Below, one piece after another: positions 1 to 5,522 of a DNA stretch of 10,492 bases. Under the pieces are notes generated by a model. It saw nothing but the letters and a program-made list of their open reading frames with translations. It made no database searches and had not been told where the DNA came from. The stretch comes from an uncultured Oscillospiraceae bacterium (GTDB taxonomy: Bacteria; Bacillota; Clostridia; Oscillospirales; Acutalibacteraceae). Positions within the stretch are counted from its first letter, which is position 1. Every line of letters begins with the position of its first letter. The position numbers and the translations under genes are program-made. The DNA lies in assembly GCA_902490145.1 (NCBI GenBank), contig CABUCT010000033.1:1-10492 (forward strand). Direction: 5' to 3'.

Positions 1-852
1 ACCTCAAAATATTTAATAAAAAGCGAAAAAGAATATTCGTTAAATGAAATCATATATGCAAATGATGATTTTGATACTTTTATTGCCGGAAGCGATCAAA
101 TCTGGCGTGGACAGATAACCGGCAACGATACCACTTTTTTGCTTGATTTTGTTCTTGATAACAAAAAGAAAAATTCATATGCGGCTTCATTCGGAAGTGA
201 TTCGCTTCCCGAAAAATATAAAAAAACATACGCACGAATGTTAAAAGAATTTAATAACATATCGGTTCGAGAGAAAAGCGGTTCGGATATTATTAAAGAT
301 CTTATCGGAAAAGAAGCTTCTGTAAATGTGGATCCGGTTCTTTTGCTCAGTAAGGAAGATTGGGGTAAGCTTGCCGTATGTTCTCCGGAATCGGAAAAAT
401 ATATTCTTATATATACTCTTGCCATTCCTAAAAATCTTATTTTTGAAGCACAGAAAATAGCAAAAGAAAAAAACAATATGAAGATTATCTGGATCTGTGA
501 CAGGCCTGCAATGAAATCAAAATATCACGGTATAGATTTTCGTTCATTTGTTTCTCCGGAAGAATTTATTACTTTATATAAAAATGCTTCATATGTAATG
601 ACAAATACCTTCCATGGAGCAGTATTCTCCGTTATATTTGAAAAACAATTCATAACAGAGAATAGTTATGAAGGCTGGAAAAACGGACGCGGAGAAAATT
701 TGCTTTCTCTTCTTTCTATACCTGAACGTGATTTATCTCAAGGTGTCAGTCAGGTAATAGACAAACCTGTTGACTATAAACATGTTGAAGAAATAATAAA
801 ATATGAGAGGCAAAAATCAAATGAATATCTGAGAGGTATAATTAGTGAGTGA
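1..852 (+). CDS. Polysaccharide pyruvyl transferase family protein (5' partial)
   Basis: The reading frame is open from the first base, so the gene begins before the window; 283 C-terminal residues are visible, and from the usual family size of about 360-390 residues roughly 80-100 are missing. Family signatures are clear: GSDQIW at visible residues 30-35 after FIA, YAASFGSD near 60, SVREKSG near 98, a VDPVLLL stretch, and TNTFHGAVFS near 203-212, matching the usual S/T-FHG segment. Members transfer a pyruvyl group from phosphoenolpyruvate to a sugar of a cell-wall or exported polysaccharide as a ketal, at the cytoplasmic face of the membrane; the acceptor here is unknown. The stop overlaps the start of the flippase gene by 8 bases, which points to one operon and to a surface-polysaccharide role. 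A TTG at 139 is not the real start, because conserved residues lie upstream of it. The family call is firm; the substrate is not known. Confidence 0.9.
   Translation, partial: TSKYLIKSEKEYSLNEIIYANDDFDTFIAGSDQIWRGQITGNDTTFLLDFVLDNKKKNSYAASFGSDSLPEKYKKTYARMLKEFNNISVREKSGSDIIKDLIGKEASVNVDPVLLLSKEDWGKLAVCSPESEKYILIYTLAIPKNLIFEAQKIAKEKNNMKIIWICDRPAMKSKYHGIDFRSFVSPEEFITLYKNASYVMTNTFHGAVFSVIFEKQFITENSYEGWKNGRGENLLSLLSIPERDLSQGVSQVIDKPVDYKHVEEIIKYERQKSNEYLRGIISE
831..836 (+). promoter_or_regulatory. Ribosome binding site deciding the GTG start of the flippase gene
   Basis: GAGAGG lies 8 bases before the GTG at 845, inside the 3' end of the pyruvyl transferase gene. It supports the GTG start and the 8-base gene overlap. 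Ribosomes finishing the upstream gene would pass over this site, so coupled translation is likely (inference). Confidence 0.7.
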
Positions 853-2383
853 AAGCAGAACGAAAAATTTTATATATAATTCCGGTGTAACCGCACTTTA
901 TCAGTTAGTTCTTATTGCAGCCAATTTTATTACACCGCATTTTCTTATACATTTTTACGGATCAGAGGCAAACGGTCTAGTCTCTTCTATCACGCAGTTT
1001 ATCTCATATTTTTCAATTGTAGAAGCAGGACTTTCGGGTGCATCGGTTTTTGCACTTTATTCACCGCTAGCGAATAAGGATTATAATAAAATAAACAGCA
1101 TTGTTTCTGCAACAAAGATTTTTTACTATAAATCCGGTTTTGTTTTTGCTGGACTTGTAACATTGCTGGCTGTGATATATCCTTTTACTGTTCATGTACA
1201 ATCATTCAGTGGTATTACTATAGCGATATTAGTTATCCTTTTGGGAGCAAAAGGATTTATGGACTTTTTCTCGCTGGCAAAATATCGTGCACTACTTACA
1301 GCTGACCAAAAGACTTATGTAGTATCCTTTGCATCAGCGGTATATATTATTTTAAACACTATATTCATTGTTGTATTGTCTTATTTAAGAGTAAATATCC
1401 TTATTGTCTATGCTGTAGCTATCACGTCTTTAATAGCTCGAACGGTTATTCTAAGCGTTTATTGCCGAATCCATTATAAATACATAAATTATAATTCAGT
1501 TCCTGATAATTCTTCGCTTGATAAGCGTTGGGACGCAATGATTTGGCAGGTTGTGCAGGGGCTTCAGACAGGTGCTCCTACCATTATTGCAACCTTCTTC
1601 GCCAGTATGATAGAGGTAAGTATTTTCTCTATATATAATATGGTTATTATGGGAATGAGCAGTATTCTCAGTATTTTCCGAAGTGGTGTAATGGCATCTT
1701 TTGGAGAACTTATAGCAAAGAAAGAATATGATACTCTTCGCAAGTCTTATAATGAATTTGAATATGCCTATCTTCAAATGATAGGTATACTTTACAGCAT
1801 TGCAGCCGTCATGCTTATTTCGTTTGTAAGGCTATATACGGTAGGAAATCCTGAAGGGATAGATTATACATCTGTTTCCATAATGATTTTCTCTTCGGTA
1901 AATGGTGTTTTATATAATATGAAAACACCGGCCACCGCACTTATATCAGCTGCGGGACACTATCGTGAAACGCGTTGGCGTGTTGCGGCACAAGGTATAA
2001 TGCTGATAGGTTTTTCGATCCTCTTTGGCATTATTGCACCTCCGGGATGGAAGATACAGGGCATTATTCTTGGATCTTGTATTTCAAATCTTTATAGAGA
2101 TATTGATATGATGATATATGGACCGAGACATGTAACATTTTCTTCGGTCTTAAAGCCTGTAAAGAATTATTCGTTAATGTTTTTAACAATTGCATTGTCT
2201 GTGACTGCCGGGTTTACGATTATATCACATGTAAATATTTCAAGTTGGCTCATGTGGATAGCTTTTGCTGCAATTGTTACTGTTATCTCTGGTGTGTTTG
2301 CACTTGTTATTTCCCTTTTGTTTAGTAAGAACGTGTTAATGTCATTGTTTACAAGAGTGAAAAGAATGGTGATAAAAAGATGA
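845..2383 (+). CDS. Polysaccharide flippase / oligosaccharide exporter (Wzx-like, MVF/MATE-related)
   Basis: The 512-residue protein is hydrophobic nearly throughout, with about 12-14 predicted membrane segments, for example near residues 14-36, 92-112, 117-138, 157-205, 311-330, 382-400, 437-460 and 467-490. The N-terminal pattern (a short basic start, a first helix, then GSEANGLVSSITQFISYFSI) is typical of polysaccharide biosynthesis/export proteins in Clostridia, and the length fits the family. Such proteins flip lipid-linked oligosaccharide units from the cytoplasmic to the outer face of the membrane for polymerisation or ligation. The start is GTG with GAGAGG 8 bases upstream, overlapping the pyruvyl transferase gene; the stop overlaps the next gene in an ATGA arrangement. 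The substrate is inferred from neighbours only. Another member of the same superfamily, such as a teichoic-acid or other glycolipid exporter, cannot be excluded. Confidence 0.85.
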   Translation: MSESRTKNFIYNSGVTALYQLVLIAANFITPHFLIHFYGSEANGLVSSITQFISYFSIVEAGLSGASVFALYSPLANKDYNKINSIVSATKIFYYKSGFVFAGLVTLLAVIYPFTVHVQSFSGITIAILVILLGAKGFMDFFSLAKYRALLTADQKTYVVSFASAVYIILNTIFIVVLSYLRVNILIVYAVAITSLIARTVILSVYCRIHYKYINYNSVPDNSSLDKRWDAMIWQVVQGLQTGAPTIIATFFASMIEVSIFSIYNMVIMGMSSILSIFRSGVMASFGELIAKKEYDTLRKSYNEFEYAYLQMIGILYSIAAVMLISFVRLYTVGNPEGIDYTSVSIMIFSSVNGVLYNMKTPATALISAAGHYRETRWRVAAQGIMLIGFSILFGIIAPPGWKIQGIILGSCISNLYRDIDMMIYGPRHVTFSSVLKPVKNYSLMFLTIALSVTAGFTIISHVNISSWLMWIAFAAIVTVISGVFALVISLLFSKNVLMSLFTRVKRMVIKR

Positions 2384-3513
2384 TAGATTTACTTGAAAGT
2401 AAATATGGTTGCTGCGGATGTGCAGCGTGTGAAAGCATATGCCCAAAGGGTGCTATCACAATGAAGCCTGATGAGGAAGGTTTTGATTATCCTTCAGTGG
2501 ATGGAGAAAAGTGCATTGACTGCGGAAAGTGCAAAACCGTATGCCCATACAGAGTTTTGCCAAAAGACAAGTCGTCTTCTCCAAAAACTTTTGCTGTTAA
2601 ACACCGTGATGATAAAGTTCGTTCGGTAAGCCGTTCGGGTGGAGTGTTTGCCGCAATAGCGGCCGATGTGCTTAAACAAGGCGGATTTGTTTTTGGTGCA
2701 GGGTTTGGAAAAGATAATACAGTAGAGCACAAGTGCATTTCAAAAATAGAAGATTTACAGGATCTTCAGGGTGTAAAGTATACACAAAGTAATACTTCAG
2801 GTGTGTATCCAAAGGTTAAGGAACACTTGCAAAATAATAAAAAAGTGTTTTTCAGCGGAACGCCTTGTCAAGTTGCGGGACTCCTTAATTTTTTGGGAAG
2901 CTTGTCTGACAGTGAAAATTTAATTACAGCGGATTTAGTTTGCCACGGTGTTCCATCCCCGCGTTTTTATAAGGATTATATCAATTTTTATGAAAAGAAA
3001 TATGGTGGGAAAATAGAAAAAGTCAGCTTCAGAGATAAGGAATACGGTTGGCAGGCTCATTTTGAAACTTTTGTTATCAATGGGAAGAAATATACTGATA
3101 ATAAACTGAGAATTCTTTTTTATAAGCATTTGATAATTCGTTCAGGATGCGGCAATTGTCAGTTTGCAAGGGTTCCGAGAGTGGCGGATTTAACGCTTGC
3201 TGATGCCTGGGGAATCAAACAGTATAAGCCGCAATTTGATGATAAGAAAGGAGTATCATTAATACTTTTAAACTCCGAAAAGGGAATAAAGGCTTTTGAT
3301 TCTGTTAAGGATAAGCTTGAAGTAATTCCCATGCCTATTGAGAAATGTCCGCATCAGAATCTTCGTCATCCAAGTAAGCTTTCTGCTAATCGTGAAAAAA
3401 TGTGGAATGATTATTTTAAGAATGGCTTCGAATATGTTGTGAAAAAATACGGAGTTCCCGATAAAAAGAGTAAGCTTAAAGATTTTCTTATTAAGCATAA
3501 GTTATATAAGTAA
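2380..3513 (+). CDS. Coenzyme F420 hydrogenase/dehydrogenase beta-subunit family iron-sulfur protein
   Basis: The 377-residue protein opens with a 2x[4Fe-4S] ferredoxin domain: C11-x2-C14-x2-C17-x3-C21-P and C45-x2-C48-x2-C51-x3-C55-P. The FrhB/FdhB-type N and C domains follow, with the conserved GTPCQ at 160-164, DLVCHGVPS near 187-195, C257-x2-C260, and an R-x-ADLTLADAWG segment near 267-277. In methanogens the family binds FAD and passes electrons to F420. Clostridia are not known to make F420, so the partner here is probably different (inference). Homologues often lie inside exopolysaccharide loci next to pyruvyl transferases and flippases, as here, but no biochemical role is established. 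No signal peptide or membrane segment is seen, so it should be cytoplasmic. The ATG overlaps the flippase stop by 4 bases and has only a weak binding site of its own, suggesting coupled translation. A strong terminator follows. Confidence 0.88.
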   Translation: MIDLLESKYGCCGCAACESICPKGAITMKPDEEGFDYPSVDGEKCIDCGKCKTVCPYRVLPKDKSSSPKTFAVKHRDDKVRSVSRSGGVFAAIAADVLKQGGFVFGAGFGKDNTVEHKCISKIEDLQDLQGVKYTQSNTSGVYPKVKEHLQNNKKVFFSGTPCQVAGLLNFLGSLSDSENLITADLVCHGVPSPRFYKDYINFYEKKYGGKIEKVSFRDKEYGWQAHFETFVINGKKYTDNKLRILFYKHLIIRSGCGNCQFARVPRVADLTLADAWGIKQYKPQFDDKKGVSLILLNSEKGIKAFDSVKDKLEVIPMPIEKCPHQNLRHPSKLSANREKMWNDYFKNGFEYVVKKYGVPDKKSKLKDFLIKHKLYK

Positions 3514-3514
3514 T

Positions 3515-3549
3515 AAAAATCCCGAATGATCAAGTCGTTCGGGATTTTT
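3515..3549 (+). terminator. Rho-independent terminator of the polysaccharide cluster
   Basis: Arms 3515-3529 and 3535-3549 pair over 15 bp with one T-G wobble around a 5-base loop, starting directly after the stop of the F420-family gene. The core is CCCGAA/TTCGGG, flanked by AAAAAT on the left and ATTTTT on the right, so it could also work in the opposite direction. It marks the 3' end of the surface-polysaccharide operon. Confidence 0.9.
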
Positions 3550-3584
3550 AATTGAAAGGTATATTTTCGTTTGAATTTTAAATT

Positions 3585-3624
3585 AAAAACACTTTGTGAT
3601 ACTGTTACTTCACAAAGTGTTTTT
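3585..3624 (-). terminator. Terminator of the prs-pth operon (bidirectional form)
   Basis: Perfect 15-bp arms, 3585-3599 and 3610-3624, surround a 10-base loop. On the minus strand the hairpin lies 14 bases past the pth stop and ends in TTTTT followed by AT-rich DNA. The plus-strand side also ends in a run of Ts, so it can back up the terminator at 3515-3549. Confidence 0.87.
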
Positions 3625-3638
3625 TGATTAACAAGCGG

Positions 3639-4238
3639 TCAATTAAATTTGTTCATGGCCTTGTCAGTTTCTCCGTTTAGCATAAGCTGAACTGCGTCCA
3701 CTGCATTGTCAATAGCGTTGGCAAGTTTTATTTCTTCTTCACCTTTGATTTTCCCCAAAACAAAATCTGCAAGATCCATATCCGGATAAGGCTTTGGTCC
3801 AATGCCGATTTTTATTCTTGGAAAGTTGGCACTTGCTAATTGATATATAATAGATTTAATTCCGTTGTGACCTCCGTCAGAACCTTTTTTTCTAATACGA
3901 AGTTTTCCAACATCAAGAGAAACATCATCAAAAACAACAATAAGGTTTTCGGGAGGAATTTTATAAAAATTAAGTATATCACGCACGGCTTCTCCGGAAT
4001 TATTCATAAAGGTTTGAGGTTTAACAATAAGTACCTTCACACCATCGATATTAATACTTCTATAAAGAGATTTAAATTTTAACTGTTTGACATCGGCATC
4101 CATACGTTGAGCGAGCCGGTCAATAAACATGAATCCGACATTATGTCTTGTAAGCTCATATTTGGCACCTGGATTTCCAAGACCTACTATAACAAAAGAC
4201 GGAGTATTACCAGATTTTTTATCGTTTTTAAAGATCAT
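3639..4238 (-). CDS. pth: Peptidyl-tRNA hydrolase
   Basis: The 199-residue protein is a bacterial Pth. It releases tRNA from peptidyl-tRNAs that drop off ribosomes by cutting the ester bond, an essential cytoplasmic recycling step. Visible motifs are VGLGNPG at 18-24 with N22, TRHNVGF with catalytic-type H32, KPQTFMNNSG with N79, the FDDV...G segment with D104, and GGHNG with H124 and N125. These correspond to the E. coli active-site residues N10, H20, N68, D93 and N114. Length is normal, with about 14 extra residues (basic and polar) before the core beta strand; no good start codon lies between this ATG and the core. The ATG sits 2 bases after the prs stop, with no strong binding site of its own, so translation is probably coupled to prs. 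In Bacillus prs and pth are also near neighbours, separated by ctc; ctc is absent here. Confidence 0.95.
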   Translation of the reverse strand: MIFKNDKKSGNTPSFVIVGLGNPGAKYELTRHNVGFMFIDRLAQRMDADVKQLKFKSLYRSINIDGVKVLIVKPQTFMNNSGEAVRDILNFYKIPPENLIVVFDDVSLDVGKLRIRKKGSDGGHNGIKSIIYQLASANFPRIKIGIGPKPYPDMDLADFVLGKIKGEEEIKLANAIDNAVDAVQLMLNGETDKAMNKFN

Positions 4239-4240
4239 AA

Positions 4241-5197
4241 TCAGTTAGAGAACATTGTTCCGAGAGGCTTGTCCTCGTAAATACGTTCAATGGCTTCTGC
4301 AAATGTAGGAGCAACAGGAAGCATCTTGATTTTGTCTATATTTTTTTCTTCAGTAAGCGGAACGGTATCGAGGAATACAAGCTCTTTGATTGGACTGTTT
4401 TGTATACGTTCAATGGCGGGTCCGGAAAGAACACCGTGAGTAGCACAGGCATAAACATCTTTTGCACCGCCGATTTCCTGAACAGCAACAGCAGCGTTGC
4501 AGAGAGTTCCGGCAGTATCTACCATATCGTCAACCAATATAACGGTTTTATCCTTAACATCACCGATTATGTTCATAACTTCACAAACATTTGCACGCTG
4601 GCGACGTTTGTCAACGATAGCAAGCGGAGCGTCAAGGCGATGTGAAAAATTCCTTGCACGAGTAACCGAACCGAGGTCGGGAGAAACAACAACCAAATCG
4701 TCATGATTGAACTTTTCCACAAAGTAAGGAGCAAGAAGGGGAACACCCAACAAATGGTCTACCGGAATGTTGAAAAAACCTTGAATTTGAGCTGCGTGAA
4801 GATCCATAGTCAAAATACGGTCTGCACCGGAAGCAGTGATAAGGTCAGCAACAAGCTTGGCGGAAATGGGATCATGAGCCTTAGCCTTTCTATCCTGCCT
4901 TGCATATCCGAAATACGGAATAACCGCAGTGATACGTGCAGCAGAAGCTCTCTTCATTGCATCAATCATGATGAGCATTTCCATAAGATGGTCATTAACC
5001 GGAGCACAAGTGGACTGAACAATAAAAACATCGGAACCGCGGACAGTTTCATTAATAGAAACGGAAATTTCTCCGTCGCTGAAGGTGCGTACTTCTGAAT
5101 TGCTGAGTCTGAGACCGAGCGATTCTGCGATGCTTTGTGCCACTTTACGGTTTGAATTTGCTGAGAAAATTTTAATATCCTTACCGTGGAAATTCAT
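4241..5197 (-). CDS. prs: Ribose-phosphate pyrophosphokinase (PRPP synthase)
   Basis: The 318-residue class I enzyme makes 5-phosphoribosyl-1-pyrophosphate from ribose-5-phosphate and ATP in the cytoplasm, feeding purine, pyrimidine, NAD, histidine and tryptophan synthesis. Motifs in order: FSDGE at 39-43, YARQDRK at 98-104, MDLHAAQIQGFF at 131-142 with metal-binding-type H134, SPDLGSVTRAR at 172-182, the flexible-loop VDKRRQR at 195-201 with K197 and R199, and the PRPP-binding loop VDDMVDTAGT at 222-231. Length is that of a full enzyme and no key residue is missing. The start ATG has a GGGGG run on the minus strand (5205-5209), 7 bases upstream. This is an unusual but workable ribosome binding site. 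pth follows after 2 bases, so the two form an operon that ends at the hairpin near 3600. Expected allosteric control by ADP and phosphate is family knowledge only. Confidence 0.97.
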   Translation of the reverse strand: MNFHGKDIKIFSANSNRKVAQSIAESLGLRLSNSEVRTFSDGEISVSINETVRGSDVFIVQSTCAPVNDHLMEMLIMIDAMKRASAARITAVIPYFGYARQDRKAKAHDPISAKLVADLITASGADRILTMDLHAAQIQGFFNIPVDHLLGVPLLAPYFVEKFNHDDLVVVSPDLGSVTRARNFSHRLDAPLAIVDKRRQRANVCEVMNIIGDVKDKTVILVDDMVDTAGTLCNAAVAVQEIGGAKDVYACATHGVLSGPAIERIQNSPIKELVFLDTVPLTEEKNIDKIKMLPVAPTFAEAIERIYEDKPLGTMFSN

Positions 5198-5251
5198 TTT
5201 TTAACCCCCAAAAATTATCTGAGTCCCAAAAATTTAATATAATTTGACACG

Positions 5252-5284
5252 ATTATATTGTACAGCAATTATACTTTTTTTCAA
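5252..5284 (-). promoter_or_regulatory. Candidate promoter of prs-pth
   Basis: On the minus strand TTGAAA (5279-5284) precedes a perfect TATAAT (5252-5257), but the spacer is 21 bases, longer than the optimal 17. A second TATAAT at 5268-5273 and a TATATT at 5236-5241 with TGTACA 17 bases upstream compete. The region very probably starts prs transcription; which box is used is not resolved. Confidence 0.35.
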
Positions 5285-5389
5285 GGGGAAAATTTTTAAA
5301 ATGACAATAAATAGTTATTTTATACTAATTTTATTAAATAACCGGTCTGATTTTTTATCATGAAAGGGGTAGTATTTAGGTTTTATTTT

Positions 5390-5398
5390 TGGTATAAT
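5390..5398 (+). promoter_or_regulatory. Candidate extended -10 promoter of ppdK
   Basis: TGGTATAAT is a perfect TATAAT with the TG of an extended -10 element. The -35 position (about 5370-5375, TAGTAT) is poor, as is often tolerated with extended -10 boxes. Transcription would start near 5405 and give a leader of about 115 bases before ppdK. Confidence 0.45.
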
Positions 5399-5500
5399 GC
5401 ATTTTGAAACTGTAAAAAAATGATCTTCTAGGTTGCAGTTTTTAGTAAATACCGTCAGTCTGATGCAAATTTGCTTCATTCGGATGAAATAAAATATTAG

Positions 5501-5506
5501 AGAGGA
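5501..5506 (+). promoter_or_regulatory. Ribosome binding site upstream of ppdK
   Basis: AGAGGA within a longer purine run (AGAGAGGAAG) is the only good Shine-Dalgarno sequence here. It is 12 bases from the ppdK ATG at 5519, rather long, but only 4 bases from another ATG at 5511 that opens a three-codon frame. Confidence 0.7.
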
Positions 5507-5510
5507 AGTT

Positions 5511-5522
5511 ATGTTAACATGA
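5511..5522 (+). other. Three-codon mini-ORF overlapping the ppdK start
   Basis: ATG-TTA-ACA-TGA encodes only Met-Leu-Thr. Its stop overlaps the ppdK ATG in an ATGA arrangement at 5519-5522. The frame is seen directly; whether it is translated is unknown. If it is, ribosomes would end exactly at the ppdK start and could re-initiate there. A chance ATG is equally possible. Confidence 0.35.

Larger units (their letters stand above)
5198..5518. other. Divergent intergenic region between prs and ppdK
   Basis: This 321-base AT-rich stretch separates two divergently transcribed genes. I see no gene in it and no riboswitch that I recognise. It holds promoter-like boxes on both strands: TATAAT on the minus strand at 5252-5257 and 5268-5273, TTGACA on the plus strand at 5244-5249 with TATACT at 5270-5275 (20-base spacer), and an extended -10 on the plus strand at 5390-5398. 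Small inverted repeats near the ppdK side include GCAAATTTGC at 5464-5473 and TTCAT/ATGAA flanking TCGG just after it. No catabolite-repression (cre) match was seen by eye. Confidence 0.6.

Noticed and set aside
96..476. 126-codon minus-strand frame within the pyruvyl transferase gene
   Set aside because: It overlaps a gene with clear conserved motifs, and its translation is a serine/phenylalanine-rich shadow with no family signature.
139..852. Reading the pyruvyl transferase as a complete short gene starting at TTG 139
   Set aside because: The frame is open to base 1 and the conserved GSDQIW segment lies upstream of 139, so the gene is cut by the window edge rather than short.
5399..5518. 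Possible riboswitch or structured leader in front of ppdK
   Set aside because: Only short weak inverted repeats (such as GCAAATTTGC and TTCAT/ATGAA) are present; no known riboswitch core and no terminator hairpin with a T run were seen.
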